From assembly GCF_023101765.2 (NCBI RefSeq), contig NC_064239.1, forward strand, positions 9,617,315 to 9,681,314: a DNA stretch of 64,000 nt, given 5' to 3'. The stretch is from Spodoptera frugiperda. Taxonomy: Eukaryota > Arthropoda > Insecta > Lepidoptera > Noctuidae. The notes beneath the pieces are model-generated. The model was not told where the DNA came from. It did not search any database and saw only the letters and a list, made by a program, of their open reading frames with translations. Shown one piece after another: positions 1-11,094 of this stretch (position 1 is its first letter; each line of letters begins with the position of its first letter). Both the position numbers and the translations under genes were made by a program.

Positions 1-231
1 ACCTTGAATGTTTAGCATACAAGCCAAGCTTAAGTAACTGTTGCGAACTAAACTTTCCATGGCCATGGAACTTAGGAAATATGTCCACCATGTAATCGCG
101 TTTTTTTAAAACAAACTATTTTGTTCAAGTAAATCTGATTATTTTTAATCCATTGTATAGCAAATAAATGACATCTGAATTATGGAAAATATAGTAACAA
201 TACTGACAATCCAGAAACTGCCAATGGAATT

Positions 232-408
232 GCACGGTTGGTATAATGGTCAAAGGTGGCTGGACAATGTTTGCAGCGGCTTTTAAGCGGGTGAATTGGG
301 CAACTAGTTGTAATATCCACAAGAGATTGTTGTTTCGGATAGTGTTGTTTTGGGTGTCATGTGCATGTCAAGTTTATGTTTGTACAAGTGTCAAACCTAC
401 GACGCAAA
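232..408 (+). mobile_element. tRNA-derived SINE, family B, diverged copy
   Basis: The stretch begins with a CACGGTTGGT head and carries the family hallmark GTTGTTTCGG followed by GGGTGTCATGTG and a TATGTTTGTA tail. The same order of blocks occurs at 3991-4150 (minus), 5238-5358 (minus), 46078-46255 and 52809-52995. This copy has a small insertion in the head and has lost a clean B box, so it is an old insertion. Such SINEs encode no protein and are moved by LINE enzymes. Boundaries are approximate. Confidence 0.7.
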
Positions 409-1139
409 TTAATTTTAATGACTAGTGATAATGCAACTTTTTATTACGCTAGCTTTTTAAAAGGTAAATCTTGAACAACATGTTGTATAAAATGATCCAT
501 GTATGTGTAAGTCAGTCGTGACAAAGGGCCGCGATTTAACCCGTCGCCCGTCGCGTGATAACCACCATTCGCCCTGAAGGTTACAAAATCATTTCGATGC
601 TATCAGACGCGACCAATAACGTTCAAATCATAAGCGTAACACTTGTAACGTAACCTTCAATGTTTTCCAAATTAAACACCGTGGCGTTTCGAGGGTTAAC
701 TGTTTGTTTGACAATTTTTGGTTTGTTTGTAGGGTTGGTTAATGTTTGTAAAGATATCATGTTCTTTGTTTTATTTATTGTTTGTTAAATAAACGTCATT
801 AATTATTTAAGCTCAAACGTACAACTACTGTTGACCTACATCACCATAATGACTGTTAGAATACGAAATTGGTTTAAGTCCATCACTGTTCACTAAAGTA
901 AATTGTTTTATGGAACTACAGTTCCAATATTATCAGTTTCTTTTACATCAATTCTGTTTACTATTTCAGAAATAGGTCCAGCTTACTCACGCAATATTAT
1001 TCTAATTTTATTCATCTAGAATCTAGACATCTAGGTAATATCTACTATATACCATCTACATCAACATGAAACATTGCTACATTCAAATAACTTACTTCCT
1101 TGCAAACCAGTTAGCCTAAGTACCTAAGTACATTTTCAT
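409..1139. other. AT-rich spacer, nothing recognised
   Basis: Low-complexity AT-rich sequence with a slightly GC-richer patch near 530-680. I see no coding frame, terminal repeat or tRNA-like box. A loose match to the following tandem unit may begin near 1060. Confidence 0.5.
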
Positions 1140-1356
1140 CAATAAATTAAAAACTTTTGTCCCACATTCAGCGGTCAATCCAAACGACTTCTTTGCTATC
1201 GATCGTCCAAGGGGTCATTGAATCAATGAATGTATGTATTAAAATGCACATGTGTGCGTGTCACAATAAAATTATTTGTTTGTTTGAACTTATGTTATTC
1301 AAGGACGCTGGTTTTAGTCGATATGTGATTCGAATTGATAAGTTTAGTTTAGAATT
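1140..1356 (+). repeat. Partial upstream unit of a tandem repeat
   Basis: The block TCCCACATTC...ATCCAAACGACTTC near 1159-1193 matches the end of the next unit at 2264-2290, and AGTTTAGTTTA precedes the GTATTTAGGTGTAAGG start of the next unit in both places. About 130 bp in the middle has no counterpart. I read this as the tail of a third, mostly lost copy. Confidence 0.55.
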
Positions 1357-2340
1357 TAGTATTTAGGTGTAAGGTTAGGTTTTTGTTATTATTGTTTTGT
1401 ATATCATATACTGGTTGTTATATATATTATCAAGATAACTAGTGTAATGTTTTACATAAAAAATAAATGTCGATGGTTGAAAGGCTAATTAATCTAAGTG
1501 ACATTTTTTGTGATAATAATTTATATACATAATCGGAATCACCGATTTTTTCTCCATCGAATGATGTATATAACTCAATATTGCAAATAAAATGTCTCTT
1601 AATCAATTAGTCTCTCAACCGTCTATGTATAAAAATAGAGACCGAAGTTGTAGTCTCAAACTTCAAGTGTTTGGCTCGGACTGTGACTGAGCGATTGGCT
1701 ACGACAATACGTGCCGTTTGTTCGAAGCCCGTCCGGAACAAATATTTAAAAACACTGCTTAAAAGAATGCACATCCTGTTGAGAAATCTTAAAGCAAAAG
1801 GGTTTCTTTGTTCTTAATGTCGATTTGTTTCGAGAAACACTTTAAAAAAATTAGATGTTAAAAGGTGTTTACTATATCAGAGGAAGCCTTTTAAAATTCC
1901 ACACAATTTTCTAAGAACTTAATTTTAATTCACTAGAAAAAAGATACTAGAATCTAGTAATTCTACAATGTAAATAAATTGACATCAACACAAACATGAT
2001 TGTAGACATCACAAAGGCGCCGCACTTCCTTAAATACCGATTTCTACGGACCTAAGTACATTTAAATCGATATACAAAATATTATTCAAATCAAACATTC
2101 CTGTCGCAATCCAATACACTGCAGCTTAGTTATCGAGTAGCAAGGATGTCAATGATACCGGTGAATTATCTTTAATGAGTCACCGTTAACGATATTTCCG
2201 TCAGAGACTTAGAACAATCGGACATGAATAATGGAAAACAATAGCCTTCGACCTACATCTTGTCCCACATTTCATCCAAACGACTTCGATTAGTCAATGT
2301 TCTCGCAAAAAATACTTACGTTATTGACCAGTTTAGTTTA
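1357..2340 (+). repeat. Tandem duplication, copy 1
   Basis: The unit starts GTATTTAGGTGTAAGGTTAG and matches 2341-3200 in order along its length, with many small indels. It contains a 122-bp block (1658-1779) identical to 2599-2720. A TATAAAA string at 1627-1633 lies just upstream of that block and is missing from copy 2. No coding frame is present. Confidence 0.85.
1658..1779 (+). repeat. 122-bp perfectly conserved core of the tandem unit (tRNA-like B box)
   Basis: Every base from AAACTTCAAG to CACATCCTGT is identical to 2599-2720, although the flanking parts of the same unit have diverged with substitutions and indels. It contains GTTCGAAGCCC, a near match to the Pol III internal B box GGTTCGANNCC; I see no convincing A box. 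It may be a tRNA-derived SINE core carried in the unit, a converted tract or a functional RNA or enhancer. The sequence alone does not decide. Confidence 0.6.
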
Positions 2341-3200
2341 TGTATTTAGGTGTAAGGTTAGGCTTTTGTAATATAATGCATATAATACATCATATACTGT
2401 TTGTTATATGTTATCAAGACAATTTAGTGTAATGTTTTACATAAAAAATATATATGTCCATGGTTGATTGGCTAATTAATCTAACGACATTTTTTGAAAC
2501 AATTAATTTATATAACTCAATATCGCAAATAGGTTAAGTCTCTTGATCAATTAGCCCTCACCCGCCCATGAAAAAATAGAGAAGCTGTACATAGTCTTAA
2601 ACTTCAAGTGTTTGGCTCGGACTGTGACTGAGCGATTGGCTACGACAATACGTGCCGTTTGTTCGAAGCCCGTCCGGAACAAATATTTAAAAACACTGCT
2701 TAAAAGAATGCACATCCTGTAGGAGCATCTTAGAGCAAAAGGGTTTCTTTGTTCTTAATGTATTGCTCGAGAAACACTTTAAAAAATTAGATGTAAAGTT
2801 TACTATATCAAAGGATGCCTTTTAAAATTCCAAACAATTTTCTAAGAACCATTAAATGAAAAAAAACATAGTTTCTAATGTAAATAAATTGACACAAACA
2901 TGATGCGTAGACATCACAAAGGCGCCGCACTAAATACCGATTTCAACGGACCGATTTAAATCGATATACCTACAAAATATTATTCAAATCGAACATTCCT
3001 TCGCAATCGATACACTGCAGCTTAGTTATCGAGTAGCAGGATCTCGATACCGGTCGAATTTCTTTAATGAGTCACCGTTAACGATTTTCCGTCAGAGACT
3101 TAGAACAATCGGACATGAATAATGGAAAACAATAGCCTTCGACCTACATCTTGTTCACCGATTAGGTTCTCGCAAAAAATACTAACTGACCATTATGTAT
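2341..3200 (+). repeat. Tandem duplication, copy 2
   Basis: Starts GTATTTAGGTGTAAGG directly after copy 1 and is colinear with it, slightly shorter through many small deletions. Similarity fades just after CTCGCAAAAAATACT near 3180. The direct head-to-tail arrangement points to unequal exchange, not two insertions. Confidence 0.85.
2599..2720 (+). repeat. 122-bp perfectly conserved core, second copy
   Basis: Identical over all 122 bases to 1658-1779, including the B-box-like GTTCGAAGCCC. Identity stops sharply on both sides: upstream at GTCTT versus GTCTC, downstream at AGGAGC versus TGAGAA. Confidence 0.6.
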
Positions 3201-3990
3201 TAAATCAGTTTTGTATTATGTAAAATATTTCATAACATTTTTGGTTTGAAATGGATACGAAGTCAGTCGTTTATTTATGTAGAATATTTATTTAACTTCA
3301 TCAAAAGTTTTCTTGCATATTGGGTAATTGCAATAGTTTCATGACGTTGGGTACCTACTTTGAGTCTTCTCACCGACTGTTATAAACCAAACTTATAAGG
3401 TACTTTAAAAAGTGTCAAAATACATAAGATTATCGTCATAATGGTATTTTCAATCAAGAATGAGAATGACAGAAACGACATATTTAAAAAAAAAACCTTT
3501 GTTCTGGAACATAGCTTAGCTTATTTTCACCATCGCGTTTTTCCTATATAACACACGAAAACATTGATATATTATACGAATCTAAATAAAAAAAAACTAA
3601 CAAATTACCGCCGACCTATATTTGATCGTAAGATTAGGTTTGTAGTCGCCAAAAAAACAGGCTGAGCCGACCATTCAGAAGTGTTTTATTACGTAAAATC
3701 ACGTACTTCCTTAGATTTGTTTCGGTGGCCCGATCGTTAGAGATTAGAACCTATATTAGGGTACCTTATATTATATCGCAGGTACTTTAATGTAGGTTAC
3801 AGATTGACCTAAGGGTGGTCGGGTCAGACGTCGGCCGACCCTAAAACAGAATTGATTATGGACAAAGTAATTGGATGTGTGCTTCAAAATGAGTGCTAGC
3901 TACTTGACAGAACTTAGAACTAAATGATTTTATCTGTAGAAAAAATAATATTATATAGACTACAGTCGAGGTGCGCAGTTGTTTCATCTG
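3201..3990. other. AT-rich spacer
   Basis: Unique AT-rich sequence with a GC-richer patch at about 3800-3850 (GGTCGGGTCAGACGTCGGCC). No supported gene or element. Confidence 0.45.
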
Positions 3991-4150
3991 CATTGCCCCA
4001 CACTAGGATTTTTTCCTGTGTCGTGTGTGCAAACATACAAGTTTACATACACATGATACCCAGATCCGAAACAACACTCTATGGATCATACAAAGAGTTG
4101 TTCCGTGCGGGAATCGAACCCGCGATTGCCCAAATTGCGCCAACCATACA
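3991..4150 (-). mobile_element. tRNA-derived SINE, family B
   Basis: Read on the minus strand it has a tRNA-like B box (GGTTCGATTCC, written GGAATCGAACC near 4110), then the body with GTTGTTTCGG, GGGTATCATGTG, TATGTTTGCA and the end block AAAATCCTAGTGTGGGGCA. This is the best preserved 3' end of family B in the window. Confidence 0.85.
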
Positions 4151-4552
4151 ACCATAAATTGTTAGTTTTGAGTTAGATCTTTGATTGAATAGTTCAGTAC
4201 AGTCACATCACACCTGCAAATTAAGTTGAAGGCTGAACGTACTAAGTACTAATAAAAACTTATCTCCTTACTTCAATGCTTAATGCGTACTTTAGATTAC
4301 TAGCTTAGATTGTACAACTTCTATTCATAAGTGCCAAGATTGCAATTTGATAAAAAAATAATTTCGATTGTATTAAGATAATGTTAACTTAAATTGAGTT
4401 AATTTAAAGTGTCACTTACATTAACTTGATTGATGGTGTTTAGTAAATTATGTAACAAAATTTAAAATAATTTAAGTTAAAAATATTGTTCAAGGTTGAA
4501 ATGTTGTTGGAGCTAACGGTCGGTCGGTCTATTAAATGGGTAATATACAATA

Positions 4553-4905
4553 CTAGCGGACCCGACAGACGTTGTCCTGTCTACACGTCTTTAATTTGAA
4601 AATTTTAAACTTTTTTTAATAAGCTAATACATTCTGGACCTTTTTGATGAAAATTGTTATTCAAATGTTATGACAATATCTAACGTCATTCATATTTGAC
4701 ACTGCGATGGTAGCGCCGTCTGTCGGATCCAATGTAAAATAGTTTTTAAACTTAAGAGAAGATCCAAGAGAAGAAAATCAACAACTACTAATAAATTAAA
4801 AACTAATTAAAAAAACATTGTCCAGCGGACAAAATTATGAATCTAAACCATTCTCAGATCCCCTTGAACACACACAAAAAAGTTCATCAAAATGATATTT
4901 CAGAA
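4553..4905 (+). mobile_element. Non-autonomous repeat of LINE/SINE type with terminal inverted repeats in its 5' part
   Basis: Begins ACTAGCGGACCCGACAGACG, the start of a repeat I recall as common in moth genomes, and ends with blocks near CATTCTCAGATCCC and AAAGTTCATCAAAAT. Within it GGACCCGACAGACG (4558-4571) pairs with CGTCTGTCGGATCC (4717-4730), 13 of 14 bases, so the first 173 bp can fold back. No coding sequence. Confidence 0.55.
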
Positions 4906-5237
4906 GTGTAATTATATGTTTTATTTATTCATGTATATGCCATGAAATGCATTGATGAACCACAAGGTGAACACGAGGAAGACTCGAGCTTATAAAGTTT
5001 TCACGGCACGTGTTAGCACTGACCTTCAGACGGTTCACGATACATTGACAGTCTATCTATTAGCACTTTACTAATGTACATTTATTTAAACAATATTTAG
5101 TATAGTCTATTGTTAATATTGATAATACCTAGTATGTAGATTTATTTCCCTATGGAACATGTCCAATTTAGTGTGCCTGCATAATAAAGAGTCCTCAGGA
5201 TTTCTTATTAGGTAATTTATTGTTCTTTTTTTAATTT
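4906..5237. other. AT-rich spacer
   Basis: No gene or repeat recognised. The frames here overlap the neighbouring SINE fragment and have no protein-like character. Confidence 0.45.
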
Positions 5238-5358
5238 TGTCCCACCCTTTCTCACCCAGACCCAAAACAACGTTTTTTAAATCACACATAAACATAAAGT
5301 TGTTGCGTGCGGTAATCGAACCTACTACACGTTGCACGGCAGTCAGTGCACCAATCAA
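5238..5358 (-). mobile_element. SINE family B, degraded copy
   Basis: Minus strand: AGGTTCGATTAC (B-box remnant), GCACGCAACAACTTTATG, then a shortened body ending at GGGTGAGAAAGGGTGGGAC. It matches the copy at 3991-4150 in order, with the centre of the body shortened. Confidence 0.65.
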
Positions 5359-7384
5359 AGACTGCAAGTCATTGATTATGTTTATATATTTCCATATAAC
5401 TTTTCTACCAAAACGTTCTGAAATATTACGCAAAAGTAATACTAAAAGCATTCTCTTTTTCAAAAAGAAGCAAAACTAATGTTATGCACAAAACATTAAT
5501 TACATTAATAACAATAGGACGTGATTAAACACAAAGAGAAAAGTCACTTAACCGATACTCAATATAATTGACCATTTTAAAGGCCCATAACTCGTCCGTA
5601 ATGGGACGATATCTGCTTTGTTTAAATAATCCGCGTAGGCCGTGGTATGCAGGCGAGTAAGATTTAAATTTAGAAAATAATAAAATATGGACTTTATTTT
5701 GATGTAAACAGATGTCAAATTAAATTGAATATTTTGTCGCACAAATTCATGTAGAAACTCTAAAGGAAAAGTATGACATTTTGCACCTACACGGATTGAT
5801 ATTTGGTCAATGTATTCCTTATGAAGTTAATACATGATTTTATGTGAAACCTTACATGTAACTGTTTAAATATCTTGTAGGAGTTCACATGTGCACATTG
5901 CATAAATTCTGATAATAATAATAACTGAGAAAATTGCTCAATAACGGCAGTATTAAAAGCTTTAGAAAAACAGCAGATATTTTTAGTATTAATACTACCT
6001 TTAAGAGCCACACGAGAATCTCACATTTATAATGAAGATTTCAATTAAAAGCAAAAAGGCAATAATAAAAAGCAACAATAAAACTGCGCGAGCTCAACTT
6101 CCTTTTCCATACAAAAGACATCAACGCGCTGCGCAAGCGCATGCTAACTGATTAGCGATGCAATTTTTACTTAAAAACTTCGCGCTCAATTCTCTTGATT
6201 ACGTTTTACGACCAAATATAAATCGAAGTGCTAAAATTTATTGGTAGTAAAAGTTTTCATGGCTTTGTGTTTACATACAAAGTTGTAGCCGCACTCATTT
6301 ATTGGTCTTAGATTGTATTTGAATTCTTGAAGCTTTACTGGAGACAATTAGACTGGTAACTTTTATTACAAAATTGTTAGACAATCTTGACCATTTTCGT
6401 TGTGATTTAAATATTTTCGCAGTTATTGATAATTTACATAAACACAAATGGGAAAATTATTCAACACAAAAGTGTAAATTTTTCCTATAAAAGTTCCTGT
6501 TTATTTGTTTATTTCTAACACTATCCTATTTAGCTAAAAATAAAACTACTTAGTTGAAGTAATAAAACGTGCAACAATCCTTATGCTGGCAACACTCTCA
6601 TCTTTAGTGTTGCCATAAAAGAAAACACATTTAAACTAATGCGTGCTAACGCCTGCTGGTCGTGAAAGAGCCTTAAGCTAGGAATTGGCAGCACGACGTG
6701 CCATTAGGCGGCTGGAGCCAGTGTCGCGCCCTAACGAGAGGACGCCATTGTGGTGATAACTAGGGATGGGATACATTAGTCGATGTTTTAGTCGTTAACA
6801 ATCGATTTGTTTTTATTTCACTGACTATTTGTGGACTTTTGTTAAGACATCTTCAGTCTTTAAGTATCGTTAGAGTGTAATGTAGAATTTATTCATTACT
6901 CTTGCCAATTCCATGTATATTGAAACATGAAAATTGACGTCGTCAAAATGATCTTGATACATTTAGTTACAAAATCCGTCGTATACAATGTAACCATAAA
7001 CCAACTCAACATTATAAGTACAACCTTTTAAGTAACGATTGGATTATGTTACGTGACGATTGATTTGGTATTAAACCAGTACTCAGCCGTCACTGAGAGA
7101 CCGACGATGACTGAGAGTGCAGATTCGGGTCAAACACAAATCACGATGTCGGTGTATTATGACCAGTTTTGCAACATCACTGAGGGAATGTTTGTTCGTC
7201 TGTCTGTTTATTTCACTGTTAGTAGCTAACAATGTATTGAAATGATATAAGAGTAGTCATGTTGGTTATGACAGGAATTACATCATGCATTTGGTCTTGT
7301 TAGGTTTTCGATATGATTTTGATTTTAAGGTATTCTAAGTTTATTGTTTAGCGAATCATAGGTACACCGCTTCCTTTTTTTAAC
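5359..7384. other. Unique sequence with two complex-sequence islands
   Basis: Mostly AT-rich. Two segments have more complex composition: 6080-6290 has GCGCGAGC, GCGCTGCGCAAGCGC and several TTTTACG/TTTATTG homeodomain-like strings, and 6640-6760 has CGACGTGCC and CCAGTGTCGCGCCC. They could be conserved regulatory elements, but the window alone cannot test this. No coding frame is supported. Confidence 0.4.
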
Positions 7385-7500
7385 CCATTGCTGGTCAAAG
7401 GTCTCTTCGCCTCTTCACAGAGGTTTCTGTGACCAATCCTTTTCATAGATATCAAGTTCATCCAGCCATCTTCTTCTGGACCTCTCCTTTCCTTAACCAT
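7385..7500 (-). mobile_element. Possible LINE 3' fragment
   Basis: The words CATTGCTGGTCAAAGGTCTC, then CTTCTTCTGGACCTCTCC, resemble the widespread insect LINE-derived block that reads CTGCTGGACATAGGCCTC in other genomes. That resemblance is from memory, and the piece is short and diverged. Confidence 0.3.
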
Positions 7501-9169
7501 AGGTTTATAAAAAATATTGTTTTGAAATCACCCAAACACGTTAAAGTCATTATGTCCTTGTTTAGAAGTAGCACCTAATTGCAAAGACCTCCGAAGGTAC
7601 TTTGCTCTCATCATCTTCAAAAAATCCATATTTTTTTAGTTTCAACTTATCTCATATTTTTATCGATTGTATAGATATTTATGCAATATTTATCTTAAGT
7701 GAGCACTTTACTACATAAATGGACATAGATAAAGAATACAGATAGTTCGGGTGTAAGCAACGATTGCAACATCACGTAATTTACATTGCGAGATGGCCGG
7801 AGGCACACACAGTACCTTGTATTACTCATTTCTATCCTTTCATTGTTAGAGTTGAAAAAGATCTGTTAAAAGGTTACTTGTAAGTACTTTAGGTTTAAGG
7901 TAAAGTGGCAGTAATTTTGGTGATATTTGGATTGATTTTCTTTAAAGCCTTATTCTATTAGGTGTTTTTCTTAATCGTTGATGCAAAGGATCATAAATAA
8001 AAGGTAATTCATTATCTGAACATTATACTCTAATACGTAAAAACGAATATTTGCAGATCACACGAATAGTTGTACTTACTAAATGCAATTGTGCGCATGT
8101 ATATCGTATTTAACTTAACATGTGCGGTTAAGTCGTTCGTGTAATGTGAATTATCCGAAACTAGAACAGATTAATAAGTTTGCATCTCAATATTACCTAC
8201 TTTCTTCTTCCTGCCCCCATTTTATTCCTTATAATATGTAGAAACATCATTAACGATATTAATATCCCGTTTACAAGTGAACCAGCACACCACTAGTGCA
8301 ATGGACAATGATAAACAGTTTGATAGCGGGGTGTCGCACGATCTCGTGATTGGCTCACTGGGATGCACACGTGCATGACTATCGTCTTGTAGTGGAACAC
8401 TTTTCCTAATGTAAGTCTGTTTTGATGATATTAATTGTTGTTGCTATGGTTACAAGGGGTGTAAATAAATGCTATTAGAAAATAAGATATTAAATGAATA
8501 CATGCTAACTTTTTATAAAATTAGATTAAAGCAATGTAAAATTTCGATGTATACTTTTATTTTTATTTTATCAATTATTATCTTTATTTTTTTTTATTTA
8601 TTAATATTATTTTTGTAATCGGTGCAAATAAACTAATTTTCTTTTTTTTTCTGGATCGAATATTTTGGAACTATTCTGGCGTTCAGTTTTAAACTTGATA
8701 TGAAAATAATATTTAACTTAATATGCCGTTTTGTATAAATATAAATACATTACCAATCTTACAATTACTGTCCATACTGGACCACTTTAGTCTTAGACGT
8801 ATCGATCACAAGTCGATTCCAAGATCCCTAACTCAGGGTTCCTTTGACCAGCATATTGTCATACACTGAAAAAAACAACCCGAATCATGACTGGCGCAGA
8901 CATCGATCCAAAGACCTATTTTTCAGTAGTCACTCGACTTTTTTCAAGAATGCAAATACAGGTAAACATAGTATCCTATACACGATAAGTCGGCACGTCA
9001 GCTGTGATAAGTGGCCGATAATGGCCGTTTTCAATTGCGACACTGGGCCACGATCTCGCCATCAAACGTGATTGGTCCAGCGCCGAGCATCCCCGTCGGC
9101 TTATTGGCTGTAGTTAATCTTGTTTTATATGTTGTGCAGTTTAGATGTAGCGAAGTTAATATTGATGAT
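7501..9169. other. Spacer with T-rich tract and one complex island
   Basis: A T-rich tract lies at 8550-8655. At 8985-9110 the composition becomes complex (GGCACGTCAGCTGTGATAAG, several GATAA/TTATC strings and GTGATTGGTCC), and 8270-8390 contains CACACGTGCATG. These are possible enhancer patches only. No gene supported. Confidence 0.4.
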
Positions 9170-9290
9170 GGGGTCGTTGGTCGAGTGGTTTTAAATGTGA
9201 CCCTGCTGGCAAGGGGTCTGGGGTTCGACTCCCGGACTTAGTTGGACTTATTCTGACTTTTCTAAAATTTCTGGATAATAGCAGCAAATA
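9170..9290 (+). mobile_element. tRNA-derived SINE head, family A
   Basis: A box TGGTCGAGTGG (9178-9188) and a perfect B box GGTTCGACTCC (9222-9232), spaced as in a tRNA. The following TTTTCTAAAATTTCT matches the body of the other family A copies (33745, 60716). It is not called a functional tRNA: no 3' acceptor stem closes, and SINE body follows immediately. Confidence 0.75.
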
Positions 9291-10269
9291 AGGAATTTTG
9301 CCTCGTGTATGACATCATGACAGGATTTATAATTAAACTGATATTTTTATATCGATTTGTTAACTTGATTAACTACAGTCCACATTAGAAGCCATCGTAT
9401 ATTGAAAAGTGGTTCACTTTTGTATTGTAAAGCTTAGCGGAATCGAACTCTAGACTTCGTATAGTTAATCACAATTATCACAACGACAGAAAATAACGTC
9501 AAAAATAATTCAAACTTTAGATTAAAATTGGAGAATCGAACCTAGACCAGTAAAAACGGCGCTCAGTGAATACTACGCTCGAACCGGATCTAACATAAAC
9601 AATAACAAATAAACCATTTTAAAACGAAATCAATGTCACTCAATACGCCGCGGTACCTTTACAAAGCCGCAATAAATCATAAAACTGCTAATTTATGGAA
9701 TTAATCTGGTACAAAATGTATCGACAAATATCTTACATTGCAAAACAAACCCTAACCTATTTACGAAAACGTTGAAAATAGCTTAAATGTACAAAATTCC
9801 ATTCCAATCCTACATACACTAAAAAGGTCGTATATACAAACGAACTTCATTATAGGTTCCAACTAGAACCATTCCAAATTCAAATAAGAATGAATGTAAA
9901 TATGACATAAGCCGATGAACAAAATTTCAAGAGTGGAACTAAAATATTCAAATGAGTCTGTACTCCCAAAAATCTTTGTTTATTTACTAAAGAGACAGGC
10001 GAGGCGCAGTTTAAAAGTTAAAACACCACTTAATTCATAGATAAGAGGATTACGTCTATCAAGTTAAGATAAGTTTAAATCAACATTAACTTGACATGCG
10101 CCATGCAAACAAAAAATACTCAGATAATAACAATTTAACTTAAGATAAAGATTAAACCATTATTTCCATACAAGTTAAATGACTAAAGACAACAAAGTAT
10201 ACAATGCACATTAAAAGTAAATAAAAGTAAATCTACTACTTAGAGAGAAACTTTCTTACACTATAGTGT
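9291..10269. other. AT-rich spacer, nothing recognised
   Basis: Unique AT-rich sequence. If the leftward exon proposed at 10276-10700 is real, this stretch would be the start of its first intron. No coding frame or element seen. Confidence 0.45.
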
Positions 10270-10275
10270 ACTTAC

Positions 10276-10700
10276 TGTTATCACGCAACAATTACGAAAG
10301 CTCCAGTTATCAACGATTATGTAAAAGAGGGCGCGCTCGCGCCTCCGTCCTGCCACTTTCCCTCCAGACTCCCGCCAAATCCTATCACGTCCCCAAGTCA
10401 CTCAAAGTGCACTCAAACCTCCGTACAAAACAGTCAAACACAGTTAATAACACACCGGTGAAAAAGTTTGTATGAAACAAATGTTTTTGATGTTCGTGTG
10501 TGTATGCGCGCGCCGGGTTGTGGCGGCGCGCGTCCGCTGCGTGACTCCGCCCGTGCCGTACTAGAGTGGCGAGCCACGAGAACCGGCCACGGCTACCGAG
10601 TTGAGGACAAGTCGCCGCCCGCCGGCCTGCCCGGCCCGGCTCGCCCGCTGCCCGCTTACACACATGAAAACTTACTATACTACCTATGCCCGACCTATTC
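10276..10700 (-). promoter_or_regulatory. GC-rich island: candidate promoter and non-coding first exon
   Basis: This is the strongest CpG-rich island in the window (10320-10350 and 10500-10650, with runs such as GGCGGCGCGCGTCCG and GCCGGCCTGCCCGGC). Read on the minus strand, the sequence below it ends in ATAACA followed by GTAAGTA (donor at 10275-10270), as expected for a 5' UTR exon. A GGACGTG string resembling a downstream promoter element lies near 10395. Frames across it (for example 10385-10822 minus) are arginine- and proline-rich, as expected from GC-rich DNA, and are not credible proteins. An unspliced leader of an mRNA or a long non-coding RNA are equally open. TATA and Inr elements are not clear. 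Confidence 0.4.
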
Positions 10701-11094
10701 TTATTGCACGTTTTATCGCAGTGTCGACTTTTTGTAACGACTGGATTATGCGCCTCTAAAACCCTCAGAGTAGACTTTACGCTGACGCTAATATCAACTT
10801 TCGAATATAAACTCCGCCACACAGGGTTCCTTTATCGAATGATATAAATTTCACGTCAAGTACATAGGTACGGACGATAAAGATCGAACTAGAGTATAAT
10901 TTCGAAAGATACATGTATAATGGAGCGAACAAATCGAGCTCGATGAATTGAGTTTCATCTGGAAGTGCAATAAGTAGTTTAGTAACTCCAACAACTAGAA
11001 GGCTGAACTTCAATAAGCATTTGACGACTCTGTTGTAAAAGTTTATTTCTTGAGTAAAAAGGTCGATGCTACTAGCTACTGGTTTTAAAACATC

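Noticed and set aside
3924..4157. A 77-codon plus-strand frame including a GIEPAI segment
   Set aside because: It reads the antisense of a tRNA-derived SINE B box, a common false frame in moth genomes.
9170..9243. A functional tRNA gene with perfect A and B boxes
   Set aside because: The acceptor stem does not close and the sequence continues directly into SINE family A body.
10385..10822. A 145-codon minus-strand frame across the GC-rich island
   Set aside because: It is long because GC-rich DNA has few stops. Its Arg/Pro/Ala bias and overlap with the putative donor region fit UTR or promoter DNA.
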